From Streptococcus sinensis (GTDB lineage Bacteria; Bacillota; Bacilli; Lactobacillales; Streptococcaceae), in assembly GCF_000767835.1 (NCBI RefSeq), contig NZ_JPEN01000063.1:153-42525 (forward strand): 42,373 nt of DNA. Reading direction: 5' to 3'. The position numbers and the translations under genes were made by a program. Position 1 is the first letter of the stretch, and each line of letters starts with the position of its first letter. The notes under the pieces were generated by a model. It did no database searches, was not told the origin of the DNA, and saw only the letters and a list, made by a program, of their open reading frames with translations. Below, piece after piece: positions 1 to 9,876 of this stretch.

Positions 1-43
1 ATGCAAACTTTAAACTGGATGTCACCTATCGAAATAAGAAAAA

Positions 44-206
44 CGAGTCTGGGACAAAACTCTTGTAGAAGGTATAAAAAACGAACAAAGATGGATTTTC
101 AAAGTTTCGAAGTCCATCTTTGTTCGTTTTAATTTCAGTTTTTTCATTAAATTTATAGTAGATAATAAAGAATTTCTAAAACGAAAATCTTTTTGTCCCA
201 GACTCG
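44..206. repeat. 163-bp element with perfect 16-bp terminal inverted repeats and an inner hairpin
   Basis: The outer arms cgagtctgggacaaaa (44-59) and its exact complement (191-206) bound the element. Inside, 78-95 and 113-130 form a second perfect 18-bp inverted repeat around a 17-nt loop. No coding capacity is evident. The GTCTGGGACAAAA end motif is one I associate with streptococcal intergenic repeats, but I could not match it to a named family. A MITE-like or structured-RNA element is the best description. Confidence 0.6.
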
Positions 207-389
207 AATACCATATCAAGTTTTTTGATAACTTTCGTTTGGTCTCACATCATTGACAAACGTACATTTGAGCAAGTTTTTTTAATTTTTTATTTGAAAA
301 CGTTCCCTTTTCTTATTGATCTTTTATCATCCTATGGAAAATCAAGAAAGTGGAAATTGAAAACCCTATTAGTCGTAACGATAAACACA

Positions 390-426
390 AAAAATCAAGT
401 CTCATTTAACATGAGGCTTGATTTTT
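390..426. terminator. Bidirectional rho-independent terminator
   Basis: Arms 390-404 (aaaaatcaagtctca) and 412-426 (tgaggcttgattttt) pair with one G-T wobble around a 7-nt loop. They are flanked by A and T runs, so it can act on either strand. Confidence 0.65.
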
Positions 427-585
427 ACAAATCATTTTTTCTTGATATAAAAGTAGGTAGAATTACTTGGTAAGAAGACAAACTAACCCTTCCATTCTTA
501 AAGTCAGTTTGTTTCCTACTGGCTTAGTTAAAGGACTTGTATAGATTTTTTAACCGCAAGGATGACGCCCCCATGCCTCAGGAAC

Positions 586-2403
586 TTATTTGTGCTTTAC
601 AGGTCCATCTGCTGCTTTTGCGACAGCCTTTTGGATTTGCTGCGCATAGAGCCGACCACCCGCAGCAATCGTGTCTGCATCTTCTCCAAAGTGGATATGA
701 TCACTACCCACCCAGATTTCTGGATGCTCCTTGGCAGCAGCGTTCCAGTCGGCAATGGTGACGTAAGCATATTTCTTGGCCAACTCTCTGGCATATTGTG
801 CATGCTTTTCGGCGACAGGATTGTCATATTTGTCTGAGTTACCATCGTAAGGAGTTACCAGAATAAGCCGGTGTCCCTTCGGTAGGGCCTTGACCAACTC
901 ATTCAGTTCTTCTTCGTAGTTAAAGACAATATTAACACCGGTTGCTACCACGACGGTCTTGAGCAAGCCGCCAGCTGCAGCATTATTGCTCAGAATTTCA
1001 CGAGCCTGAGCTGTGTTGCGACTGCCTTGGGCATCGACTTGTGCATCTGGCAGAACTTCCTTAAGCGGGGTGCTAGCCCGCAAGGTCACGGAATCACCAA
1101 TAATCGTCACACCATCTGCAATATTGTATTTACTGGCTTCTCCTTTTTCTGCAAGACTTTTAGTCTGATTTAGCTTGGCGTCTGCCTGATGAAGGCCATT
1201 GACTAGCATATCTGTCTCAAAGGCCCCAATCTTCGGAGCGAGTCCAATAGCCAACAGGCTGATGAGAAACAAAACTACCGAACTGATTGCCAAGACCTTT
1301 TTCAACTGCGGAAAATGCAAGTCCCAATCGAGAAAAGCAGGGGATTTCCCAGCAATGATTGGCTCAATAACATAAAAGGACAGGCCGGCAAAAGCAAGGG
1401 AAAGAAGACTTGTTAACATCACCGCAGGCAGATTGCCCATCAGTTGTGAAAAAATTGTGTAGAAAGGCCAGTGGAAAAGATAGACTCCATAACTCGTATC
1501 AGCAATCACTGTTAAAACCAGCGGTTCTTTTAGGTCAGGAGTCTTCTCATGCAAGACCCGTGTGGCCAATATCATAGCCGCCGCTGACAAACTGGCCAAA
1601 AGAAAGCCAAATAAATAGGTAAAAAGCGAATCAAACTTGACCCAAAGCATCATCACGACTAAGAGACCCGCTCCCGCTGCAAAGACCAGACAAGCTTCTC
1701 GCAAAGGCCAAGAGCGAATCACTTTCTTTAACAAGCCTGTCGTCTGTTTGATACCAGTCAGGGTCGCTAGAATACTACCGACAAAGAAGGGATAAATGTG
1801 AGTCCATGTTGAGAAATAAAGCCCCGAAAAACTGAGTCCTAAAAGGCCGCCAATAAACATACTGAGAAAGCTGATAAGCAAGCCCAACGAAGACAGCAAA
1901 AAGATGCTGCCCCTCAGCTGACCGGCTGTTTTGCAGTATTTGGCCAAGTACCAGACAGCCAGCCCCCAAAGTAGATAATAATGAACCTCTACAGCCAGAC
2001 TCCAGTTATGAACAAATAAATGTGGGATAAACTGGGCCTCGTAGCTTCCACCCGTCATCATTTCATAAAAATTGGTCACAAAGCCCATGACTGCCGCAAT
2101 CTGCGTTCCGATACCGGCCACAAAATCCCGTCGAATCAAAAAGGTAAAGGGCATGACCACCAATACCATGACAATGACAGGGGGAACAATCCGATAAAAA
2201 CGCCGGCGAAAGAAGGCTAGAAGCTCTATTTTTTTACTCCGAGAAAACTCATCAACCAAGAGCGCTGTAATCAGGAAACCCGAAAAGGTGAAAAAGACAT
2301 CTACGCCGAGAAATCCCCCGGGGAATAACTTTTGAAAAAAGTGATACAAGAGAACCAGCAATAAGCCTGTCACTCGAACCATTGAAAACCATTTGATACG
2401 CAT
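586..2403 (-). CDS. OatA/Adr-like O-acetyltransferase (acyltransferase-3 plus SGNH domain), copy 1
   Basis: A 605-residue membrane acyltransferase. The N-terminal two thirds are a multi-helix acyltransferase-3 domain of OafA/YrhL type. The C-terminal third is an extracellular SGNH hydrolase-like domain. Visible catalytic residues are Ser438 in GDSV, the block III Asn in ATGVN, and Asp568/His571 in SDHIH. This matches the layout of pneumococcal OatA/Adr, which O-acetylates peptidoglycan MurNAc and protects against lysozyme. The ATG has a ribosome site (AGGAGAAAT) just upstream. A paralogue of almost the same length lies at 34534-36348. Which copy modifies peptidoglycan and which might act on another glycan cannot be told from sequence. 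Family assignment is firm; the substrate is inferred. Confidence 0.85.
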   Translation of the reverse strand: MRIKWFSMVRVTGLLLVLLYHFFQKLFPGGFLGVDVFFTFSGFLITALLVDEFSRSKKIELLAFFRRRFYRIVPPVIVMVLVVMPFTFLIRRDFVAGIGTQIAAVMGFVTNFYEMMTGGSYEAQFIPHLFVHNWSLAVEVHYYLLWGLAVWYLAKYCKTAGQLRGSIFLLSSLGLLISFLSMFIGGLLGLSFSGLYFSTWTHIYPFFVGSILATLTGIKQTTGLLKKVIRSWPLREACLVFAAGAGLLVVMMLWVKFDSLFTYLFGFLLASLSAAAMILATRVLHEKTPDLKEPLVLTVIADTSYGVYLFHWPFYTIFSQLMGNLPAVMLTSLLSLAFAGLSFYVIEPIIAGKSPAFLDWDLHFPQLKKVLAISSVVLFLISLLAIGLAPKIGAFETDMLVNGLHQADAKLNQTKSLAEKGEASKYNIADGVTIIGDSVTLRASTPLKEVLPDAQVDAQGSRNTAQAREILSNNAAAGGLLKTVVVATGVNIVFNYEEELNELVKALPKGHRLILVTPYDGNSDKYDNPVAEKHAQYARELAKKYAYVTIADWNAAAKEHPEIWVGSDHIHFGEDADTIAAGGRLYAQQIQKAVAKAADGPVKHK

Positions 2404-2698
2404 ATTTCTCCTGCATCCTTTTCACTACTGCTGCAGACCGACCAACTCCCGCAAGCCTACATTACTACTGAGTTTAGCAGGCCAAAAATTCTGTTAATTG
2501 CTGCATTTAGCAACGTTGCTATAAAATCTATTTTATTCTATTTTACCAAAAAATAGGCCAAAAAAACCAAAAGACCTGGAATTTTATTTCCCAAGTCCAT
2601 TGCTTATTTTATCTATTTTAAAGTTCTCTCCAGCCTGGCTGATGAGAAAATTCACAAGGTGTGCTTTTGGCCGTCTGATAGATAGGCGGTCAATCTTT
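2404..2698. other. Intergenic region between tgt and the acyltransferase
   Basis: About 295 bp of AT-rich DNA. Near 2667-2692 a 9-bp stem with two wobble pairs lies just past the tgt stop but lacks a U tract, so it is a weak terminator candidate. Minus-strand TA-rich stretches near 2530-2560 could hold the acyltransferase promoter. I see no small gene. Confidence 0.4.
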
Positions 2699-3871
<1,173 letters not shown>

Positions 3872-3955
3872 CTATTTTCTTCTATAAAATAAGCGACAAG
3901 CGCTCATAAGATACCGTATGATTTTACCAAAAAAAGTCTCGTCTGTCACGATATG

Positions 3956-3964
3956 TGGTATAAT
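3956..3964 (+). promoter_or_regulatory. Extended -10 promoter of the DUF975 gene
   Basis: TGG-TATAAT lies 24 nt before the chosen ATG at 3989, which has GGAGG at 3979-3983. A six-codon frame (MKWRSV) starts 9 nt after the -10 box at 3974, and its stop TGA overlaps the DUF975 ATG. Confidence 0.6.
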
Positions 3965-3988
3965 AAAAATCATGAAATGGAGGTCTGT

Positions 3989-4828
3989 ATGAATTTAAGC
4001 GAAATCCGTGCCCAGGCACGCACTATCCGAAATCAAACCAATGGCATTTTCTCGCTCTTTGCTATTCCAACTCTGGTAACCATTTTATCTACCTATCTAT
4101 CTCCCAACCGTCATCTGGAGGAGATTATTCCCCAGTTGGAAGTCAATCAGGCCTTTGTTGTGATTTTTGGTCGCCAGATTTTCCCGCAAATCGTGGAATT
4201 TGTCATCGCCCTGCTCTTTTTATCGGCTAGCTTTAGCATGATAGAAGTTGTCCGAAAAAAACGCGATACGGTTGGTCTTGCTGATATTCGCCGAGTTTTT
4301 TCCGCAGAGCTTTTTTCACCGATTTTTATCACACAACTGACCAAGAGTATTCTTCTCTTGTTGTGGAATTCCATCAGCCTTGTTGGTTCCTTCTTTCTTG
4401 TCTTCAGCAGTTACAAGGTACTGGCTATTTATGAAAAAATCTCAGATTTGTCCCGATTGACGACTGATAGTCCTGAGGTAGAGCAAATCGTCAGCTATGC
4501 CCCGATGATGTTTCTCGGTACTCTCATCGTCTTGGCTGGTACGGCAGTATTCCTGATTGCCAACTACGCTTACTCTCAGACCGACTTCATCCTTTATGAT
4601 CAACTGAGTACAGGCACTTACCAAGGTCCTTGGCAAATCATTACGCAAAGCAGACGCATGATGAAAGGCTATAAGTGGAAACGCTTCTTGCTGGATCTGA
4701 GCTTTATCGGTTGGTATATCCTGATCGGTATTACCCTGGGAATAGCTGGAGTCGTGGCCTATCCGTACATCACAACAGCTCGGGTGCTCTTTTATGAAAA
4801 ACTGAAGGAAGAGAGAAAGCTGAGTTGA
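3989..4828 (+). CDS. DUF975 family integral membrane protein
   Basis: A protein of about 279 residues with the N-terminal DUF975 signature (MNLSEIRAQAR) and several hydrophobic segments (near residues 14-32, 55-80, 110-140, 165-195 and 235-260). DUF975 proteins are streptococcal and lactobacillal polytopic membrane proteins without an established biochemical role. The ATG at 3989 is preferred over an upstream in-frame ATG at 3953 because it follows GGAGG at normal distance and the upstream one falls inside the promoter. The gene stands alone and is convergent with the kinase gene, with which it shares a terminator. Confidence 0.85.
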   Translation: MNLSEIRAQARTIRNQTNGIFSLFAIPTLVTILSTYLSPNRHLEEIIPQLEVNQAFVVIFGRQIFPQIVEFVIALLFLSASFSMIEVVRKKRDTVGLADIRRVFSAELFSPIFITQLTKSILLLLWNSISLVGSFFLVFSSYKVLAIYEKISDLSRLTTDSPEVEQIVSYAPMMFLGTLIVLAGTAVFLIANYAYSQTDFILYDQLSTGTYQGPWQIITQSRRMMKGYKWKRFLLDLSFIGWYILIGITLGIAGVVAYPYITTARVLFYEKLKEERKLS

Positions 4829-4851
4829 TTGGCCATTCATGACTGTATTAC

Positions 4852-4880
4852 AAAAGGTTGAGCTCAAATCTCAACCTTTT
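4852..4880. terminator. Bidirectional terminator
   Basis: The stem aaaaggttgag / ctcaacctttt (4852-4862 with 4870-4880) has A and T runs on both sides. It lies between the convergent DUF975 and kinase genes and overlaps the stop codon of the latter. Confidence 0.85.
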
Positions 4881-5374
4881 TCTCTATTCAAATCCTGAAC
4901 AATCCGCTCAAAGGCTGCTTCTAGAGAATCTTCATTCCTAAAGAATGATTCCTCTTCCCAGCCTAAGAAATCTCGGTCTTTCCACCAGCGCTTCATGTCG
5001 GCTGGGGTAAATTCTTCTTGTTTAACTCTGGTCTGATGGCGGCGGACTGTTTCTTTAAAGGATAGGTCATAGTAGTAAGCAAAGACCTGCGGAGCGAAGA
5101 TTTTTTTCAACCGCTCTAGCATCTGTCCGTAAATGTCCGTCTCATAAAACCCTTCTACCAGAACCAGCAAATCATGTTCGTAACCGAAGCGTGCCAATGT
5201 TTCCGTCAGGTCAATAGACAAATTTCCCGGCTCAACTTTTTCCTTGAGCATATCCCGTCTAACCGTATCCTGTGATATCAGGAGAGTTCCTCGACCATAG
5301 TGAGCCTGCAGTTTCTTAGACAGACTCGACTTGCCAGAACCCGAATTGCCACGGATGATAACTAACTTGGCCAT
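4871..5374 (-). CDS. Small P-loop kinase of the AAA/zeta-toxin-like fold
   Basis: A 167-residue protein with a clear Walker A motif GNSGSGKS at residues 9-16, a DTVRRDM segment and a basic RHQTRVKQ lid-like region. It resembles the zeta-toxin/chloramphenicol-phosphotransferase group of small kinases. There is no epsilon-type antitoxin beside it, and it directly follows a CoA-binding protein gene (its ATG abuts the upstream stop), so a housekeeping nucleotide or metabolite kinase is more likely than a toxin. The substrate is unknown. Confidence 0.75.
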   Translation of the reverse strand: MAKLVIIRGNSGSGKSSLSKKLQAHYGRGTLLISQDTVRRDMLKEKVEPGNLSIDLTETLARFGYEHDLLVLVEGFYETDIYGQMLERLKKIFAPQVFAYYYDLSFKETVRRHQTRVKQEEFTPADMKRWWKDRDFLGWEEESFFRNEDSLEAAFERIVQDLNREKG

Positions 5375-5812
5375 TTATTCGCCTAGAATCAAGCGGGTAT
5401 GCTCGCGTTTGATGCAGCGATCCATAACGATATCTTCGCGACCAGCTGCCCGCAAAATCTGCTCAGCTTCTTCATTTTCCAAGCCCAACTGAGCCCAGAA
5501 AATCTTGGCATCCGCTTCTAGAAAATCACGTGCCACATCTGGCAAAAACTCGCTACGACGGTAAACATCGACAATATCCACTGGGAAAGGAATATCTTTG
5601 AGACTGGCATAAACTGTTTCACCAAAAATCTGACTGCCCGCGGCCCGCGGATTTACCGGGATAATCCGATAGCCCCGCGCTTGCATCTCCTTGGACACAC
5701 GGTTACTGGTTGTTTCCTCACGGTCAGACAGACCGACAACGGCAATCACCTTGCTGTTTTCCAGATAATGCTTGATAATCCCGTCACTGGGATTTTGAAA
5801 ATGATAAGTCAT
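5375..5812 (-). CDS. CoA-binding domain protein (YccU-like)
   Basis: A 145-residue single-domain Rossmann protein of the CoA_binding family. The nucleotide-binding start is VIAVVGLSDREETTSN, followed by RGYRIIPVNPRAAG and a late EHTRL. Homologues such as E. coli YccU resemble the CoA-binding part of succinyl-CoA synthetases but have no settled function. An AGGAGG site precedes the ATG. The stop codon abuts the start of the downstream kinase gene, so the two are probably co-transcribed and translationally coupled. Confidence 0.85.
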   Translation of the reverse strand: MTYHFQNPSDGIIKHYLENSKVIAVVGLSDREETTSNRVSKEMQARGYRIIPVNPRAAGSQIFGETVYASLKDIPFPVDIVDVYRRSEFLPDVARDFLEADAKIFWAQLGLENEEAEQILRAAGREDIVMDRCIKREHTRLILGE

Positions 5813-5890
5813 AGATTCCTCCTAATTCATAATAAAGCTGGATATTTGTATCTTAACTGAATCCGGGCTAAACACTGTGTGAAAAAGATA

Positions 5891-5924
5891 ATCCGTTCTA
5901 GGAGCATCGCTCCTTCGTCCGGAT
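5891..5924. terminator. Stem-loop downstream of polA
   Basis: Nested complementary segments atccg / ccggat enclose a ggagc / gctcc hairpin with a 3-nt loop, in the polA to CoA-binding gap. No strong U tract follows, so it may be a weak terminator or an RNA-processing hairpin. Confidence 0.4.
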
Positions 5925-5965
5925 TCCTAATTTTCAGTTGGTTTTGACGCTCTTTGTATCTTGTT

Positions 5966-8608
5966 TTATTTCGCCTCGTACCAAGTTTGGCCGGCATTTT
6001 CATCAGCTACTAGTGGAACGGCCAATTCAATTGCAGCCTCCATGGTTTCTTTGACTAGCTGGCAGACAGCCGCTAACTCTTCATTTGGCACTTCCAGCAC
6101 GATTTCATCGTGCACCTGCAAGAGCATGCGAGACTTAAAATTCTTCTCTGCCAGAGCTCGATCCAGATTAATCATAGCGACTTTGAGAATATCTGCGGCA
6201 GATCCTTGGATCGGGCTGTTAATAGCTGTGCGCTCCGCAAAATTTCGGATATTAAAGTTGCGGGAATTGATGTCCGGCAAGGAGCGACGACGATGGTAAA
6301 TGGTCTCTACATAACCCTTATCACGCGCTTCGCGGACAATGGTTTCCATATAATTCTTGATTCCAGGGAAACGCTCAAAATAAGTCTGAATATAATCTTT
6401 GGCAGCCTTGCGGGAAATTCCCAAATTATTAGCCAGTCCGAAGTCGGAAATTCCATAGACTACTCCGAAGTTGACAGCCTTGGCATTGCGGCGATCATTA
6501 GGCGTTACATCCTCTGCCTTTTCAATACCAAAGACCCGCATGGCTGTAGCCGTGTGAATGTCTTCTCCATGCTGAAAGGCAGCAATCAGATGCTCGTCCT
6601 GCGAAATATGAGCCAGCACCCGCAGCTCAATTTGAGAATAATCCGAGCTGAGGAGTACGCTGTCTGCCCACTCAGGCACAAAGGCCTTGCGAATGAGGCG
6701 CCCCTGCTCCAGACGAACGGGGATATTTTGCAAATTCGGGTCAACCGAGGATAAACGGCCCGTCTGGGTCAGATCCTGCATATAGCGAGTATGAATCTTG
6801 CCGTCAGCCGCAATCGCCTCCTGCAGTCCGATGATGTAAGTGGACTGGAGCTTGCTGATTTGCCGGTATTCAAGGATTTTAGACACGATTGGTGCAATCG
6901 GCGCTAAGCGCTCCAGCACATCCACCGCTGTCGAGTAGCCTGTCTTGGTTTTTTTGGTGTACTCCAGCGGCAGCCCCATATCCTCAAAGAGAATGGTTCC
7001 CAGCTGTTTAGGAGAGTTGATATTAAACTCCTGACCAGCCAGCTTATAAATCTCCTGTGTCAGACTTTCCAGCGTTTTTTCATTTTCTGCCTGCATGCCC
7101 TGCAGGGTTTCCCGCTCAACCTTGATCCCCGCAATCTCCATCTTGGCTAGGACAAAGGCCAGAGGCTGCTCCATTTCAAGCAACAAATCCAGCTGATCGT
7201 GGGAACGAAGCTGTTCTTGCATCGGCTCTTCTGTTTCCAGCAGTACTTGGACCTTACGAGCTAGATGCTCAAAGAGCTGCTCTTGCTCCGGCAAAGCACG
7301 CTTGGCTCCCTTGCCATAAACCTCATCATCAGTCGGCAGAATTGTTTGGCCGTAGAGGCGAGCAATAGTCGCTAGCTCATTGTCCTCAACCGTCGAAAGC
7401 AGATATTTGGCTAGACGCGCATCAAAAGACGCTGCTGGCAGTTCAATCCCGTAATGACTGAGCAGTACCTTGGTCCGCTTGAGGTCGTAGGTTTTCAGAG
7501 CTGTTTTTGTCAAAAATTCCTGAAAGAGAGGTTGTTGCAGTAAATTGCTGGTGCCGACATAAATCTGACGGCTATCGCCCCAGGCAAGACCAACAATCTC
7601 TTCCTTGTGGTAGTTATCACCCAAGATTTCAAAATAGAAAAATTGCTCTGGTGCAAGCATATCCTCTGTGACCTCAGTCACTTTGGTAAATTCAATGGGT
7701 TTGACTTCTACCGGCTCTTGACCAGTTCCTAACTGCGCTTTGAGTTGCTTGAAACCCATCTCGTCATAGAACTTGCTCAGGGCCTCTACCTGCGGACCCT
7801 TATACACCAAATCATCCAGCCTGATTTCAATCGGAGCCTGAGTGTTAATAGTCACCAAAGTCTTGGACAAGAAGGCTTGTTCCTTGTCATTGATGAGATT
7901 TTCCTTCATCTTGGAAGCCTTGAGCTGGTCGATATTTTCATAGAGATTTTCCAAAGAGCCATACTCCAAGAGGAGCTTGAGACCAGTCTTCTCACCAATT
8001 TTGGTCACACCAGGGATATTATCTGACTGATCGCCCATCAGCGCCTTAAGGTCGATAAACTGCTCCGGTGTAATGCCCATCTTTTCCATGAGGTAGGCTG
8101 GGGTAAACTCTTCGAATTCGGCCACACCTTTCTTGGAAATCTCCACCACAGTATTATCATCCGTCAGCTGAATCAGGTCCTTATCTCCGCTGACAATGGT
8201 CACATCGTAAGGCACTGCTGTTTTTTCAGCCATCTTGTCCAAGGTCCCGATGATGTCATCTGCCTCGTACTGAGCCAAGTCGTAGTAGTGAATGCCTAGG
8301 TGCTGCAGCATTTCTCGGATAAAGGGCAGCTGCTCACGAAATTCATCCGGTGTCTTGGCCCGACCTGCCTTGTAGTCGGCGTACATCTCGGTCCGGAAGG
8401 TCGTCTTTCCAGCATCAAAAGCTACCAAGATATGGGTCGGCTGCACGCGCTCCATCAAGTGATTGAGCATAAGATGGAAGCCATAAATAGCATTGGTGTG
8501 CAGGCCAGACGGGCTCTTGAAACGGTCGATTTGATTATAGAGCGCAAAAAAAGCGCGAAAAGCAACGGACGAACCGTCGATTAATAATAACTTATTCTTA
8601 TTTTCCAT
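5966..8608 (-). CDS. polA: DNA polymerase I
   Basis: An 880-residue family A polymerase. The N-terminal 5' nuclease domain (about residues 1-290) shows LLLIDGSSVAFRAF, VSGDKDLIQL and MGDQSDNIPGV. The central 3'-5' exonuclease-like domain is degenerate: the expected D-x-E start is replaced by FYFEILGD, so proofreading is probably absent, as known for pneumococcal and Bacillus Pol I. The C-terminal polymerase has motif A (SSDYSQIELR), the O-helix (RRNAKAVNFGVVYG) and motif C (QVHDEIVLE). It fills repair gaps and removes Okazaki primers. The start codon lies only 6 nt after a TGT-TATAAT box with no ribosome site, so the mRNA is predicted leaderless. Confidence 0.97.
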   Translation of the reverse strand: MENKNKLLLIDGSSVAFRAFFALYNQIDRFKSPSGLHTNAIYGFHLMLNHLMERVQPTHILVAFDAGKTTFRTEMYADYKAGRAKTPDEFREQLPFIREMLQHLGIHYYDLAQYEADDIIGTLDKMAEKTAVPYDVTIVSGDKDLIQLTDDNTVVEISKKGVAEFEEFTPAYLMEKMGITPEQFIDLKALMGDQSDNIPGVTKIGEKTGLKLLLEYGSLENLYENIDQLKASKMKENLINDKEQAFLSKTLVTINTQAPIEIRLDDLVYKGPQVEALSKFYDEMGFKQLKAQLGTGQEPVEVKPIEFTKVTEVTEDMLAPEQFFYFEILGDNYHKEEIVGLAWGDSRQIYVGTSNLLQQPLFQEFLTKTALKTYDLKRTKVLLSHYGIELPAASFDARLAKYLLSTVEDNELATIARLYGQTILPTDDEVYGKGAKRALPEQEQLFEHLARKVQVLLETEEPMQEQLRSHDQLDLLLEMEQPLAFVLAKMEIAGIKVERETLQGMQAENEKTLESLTQEIYKLAGQEFNINSPKQLGTILFEDMGLPLEYTKKTKTGYSTAVDVLERLAPIAPIVSKILEYRQISKLQSTYIIGLQEAIAADGKIHTRYMQDLTQTGRLSSVDPNLQNIPVRLEQGRLIRKAFVPEWADSVLLSSDYSQIELRVLAHISQDEHLIAAFQHGEDIHTATAMRVFGIEKAEDVTPNDRRNAKAVNFGVVYGISDFGLANNLGISRKAAKDYIQTYFERFPGIKNYMETIVREARDKGYVETIYHRRRSLPDINSRNFNIRNFAERTAINSPIQGSAADILKVAMINLDRALAEKNFKSRMLLQVHDEIVLEVPNEELAAVCQLVKETMEAAIELAVPLVADENAGQTWYEAK

Positions 8609-8614
8609 AGGTTT

Positions 8615-8623
8615 ATTATAACA
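8615..8623 (-). promoter_or_regulatory. Extended -10 of polA, predicted leaderless start
   Basis: On the minus strand TGT-TATAAT is followed by AAACCT and then the polA ATG. With a start site 6-7 nt after the -10 box, transcription begins at or within one base of the ATG. Confidence 0.7.
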
Positions 8624-8691
8624 CGAAAGGCAGACAAAGACAGAAAAGGTGGCGTGGAAAATAGGTAGAAAATGAATTGAGATTTAAATTT

Positions 8692-8700
8692 TGCTATAAT
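8692..8700 (+). promoter_or_regulatory. Extended -10 of the histidine phosphatase gene, predicted leaderless start
   Basis: TGC-TATAAT is followed by CATCTT and then ATG at 8707. No Shine-Dalgarno sequence is present. Confidence 0.65.
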
Positions 8701-8706
8701 CATCTT

Positions 8707-9249
8707 ATGAACAATACCTACTATTTTATCCGCCATGCGCATTCTAACTATACACCTGATGAAATCAACCGACCATTATCAGACAAGGGACAAGAATCCT
8801 TGGCACAACTTGAATTTTTAGCAGACAAACCCATTACCGCCATTTATTCCAGCCCCTATCAAAGAGCCATCCAAACGGTTGAGCCTTTGGCTCAAAGCCT
8901 TAAACTCTCCATTCAAACCGACAAGCGCTTAGTAGAGCGAAAACTAAGCAGCCAAGTAATTACGGATCAAGACTTTGAAAAGCGCCTCAGGCGACTTTGG
9001 TCACAACCAACATTTTCACTTGTTGATGGTGAGTCCAATCAACAAGCTCAACAGCGTGCCTTAGCTCTTCTTCATGAGCTAGAAAGCAAACATCAAAACG
9101 AAGAAATTATCATCAGTTCCCACGGCAATCTGATTTGCATCTTGCTGAGCGCATTTGACTCCAGCATTGATTATGACTTCTGGCGCAGCCTAAGTATGCC
9201 AGATGTACTGGTTTTAGATAAAAATGGGAATATCTCTCGCCTTCTCTAA
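8707..9249 (+). CDS. Histidine phosphatase (phosphoglycerate mutase-like) superfamily protein
   Basis: A 180-residue single-domain phosphatase. The catalytic motif is R-H-A-H at residues 9-12 (YYFIRHAHSNY), an RHG variant. Supporting residues include SPYQRAIQT, and the second histidine is in IISSHGNL. Family members dephosphorylate small metabolites or phosphoproteins through a phosphohistidine intermediate; the substrate here is unknown. The frame can be opened upstream at a TTG (8677), but that codon overlaps the promoter. ATG 8707 places the RHxH motif at the usual position and gives a leaderless arrangement. It is divergent from polA. Confidence 0.85.
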   Translation: MNNTYYFIRHAHSNYTPDEINRPLSDKGQESLAQLEFLADKPITAIYSSPYQRAIQTVEPLAQSLKLSIQTDKRLVERKLSSQVITDQDFEKRLRRLWSQPTFSLVDGESNQQAQQRALALLHELESKHQNEEIIISSHGNLICILLSAFDSSIDYDFWRSLSMPDVLVLDKNGNISRLL

Positions 9250-9311
9250 AAGAAACCTCCCTTGCCTCGTATCGCCTAGTAAGGGGCAGCTATATCTTAT
9301 CGCTCTTCTAT

Positions 9312-9317
9312 GGTATA
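9312..9317 (+). promoter_or_regulatory. -10 box of the YcxB-like gene
   Basis: TATAAT, preceded by TGG, lies 24 nt before the ATG at 9342. The ATG has a full AGGAGG site upstream. Confidence 0.55.
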
Positions 9318-9341
9318 ATAATAAAAACTAGGAGGTAAAAG

Positions 9342-9827
9342 ATGTTCCCAATAACCATTCCAACTCTTGTGACTGAGGAAGTCTATCAACGATTTGCATG
9401 GTCTGTTTTCATACGTGGAAAAGGATTTTTACTAAATATTCTCATCTTTATAGGAATCCTGGCTCTCTATCTAACCTTCCTACCTGAAAACCTGAGGCGT
9501 TTTTCTTTCTTTACCGTGCTATTTACATCTTTGATTATATTCCCAGTAATGTACTTTGGCACGGACTTTCAGATAAAGAAAGCCTATCAAAAAACTCCTT
9601 TCTGGAAGGATATGGAGCAAACTCTTATATTTGAGAAAGATAAATTTTCTGTGAAAAGCAAACGAGGAGAGTTTCTTTATAGCTATGATGATATCGTCAA
9701 AGTTTTTAATACCAAGGAAGATTTTTATATCATGTTGGGGCCAAATGTCGGCATTCCTATAGAAAAAAAGAACTGCACTCCCGAGGCGCTTGAGTTCTTG
9801 CTAGAACTTCACATTGAGCATATGTAA
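9342..9827 (+). CDS. YcxB-like membrane protein
   Basis: A 161-residue protein with two predicted membrane helices (about residues 30-48 and 54-72) followed by a cytoplasmic beta-rich domain. That domain carries the YcxB-like pattern (LIFEKDKFSVKSKRGEFLYSYDDIVKVFNTKEDFYIML). Proteins of this type are widespread in Firmicutes and have no defined role. It has its own -10 box and ribosome site and a terminator directly after the stop. Confidence 0.75.
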   Translation: MFPITIPTLVTEEVYQRFAWSVFIRGKGFLLNILIFIGILALYLTFLPENLRRFSFFTVLFTSLIIFPVMYFGTDFQIKKAYQKTPFWKDMEQTLIFEKDKFSVKSKRGEFLYSYDDIVKVFNTKEDFYIMLGPNVGIPIEKKNCTPEALEFLLELHIEHM

Positions 9828-9830
9828 AAG

Positions 9831-9876
9831 AAAAAGCAGGCTAGACTGACAGTAAATCAGTTCTGGTCTGCTTTTT
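9831..9876. terminator. Bidirectional terminator
   Basis: The long imperfect stem aaaaagcag..ctga / tcag..ctgcttttt lies between the convergent YcxB-like and HAD genes. Confidence 0.8.

Larger units (their letters stand above)
1..585. other. Gene-free left flank with a repeat element and a terminator
   Basis: No convincing gene lies here. The frame at 225-473 begins with TTG, has no ribosome site and has no recognisable motif. The stretch holds a 163-bp inverted-repeat element (44-206), a bidirectional terminator-like hairpin (390-426) and a weaker AT-rich stem (478-484 with 506-512) just past the stop of the minus-strand acyltransferase gene. The remaining sequence is AT-rich and featureless to my reading. 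Confidence 0.6.

Noticed and set aside
225-473. 82-codon plus-strand frame in the left flank
   Set aside because: It begins with TTG, has no ribosome site, runs through a terminator hairpin (390-426) and shows no motif.
4871-5812. Zeta toxin with an antitoxin partner
   Set aside because: The kinase has a P-loop, but the adjacent gene is a CoA-binding protein, not an epsilon-type antitoxin; the pair looks like a housekeeping operon.
5966-8608. Degenerate exonuclease domain of polA as a novelty
   Set aside because: Loss of the proofreading residues is known for Pol I of pneumococcus and Bacillus relatives, so it is not unusual here.
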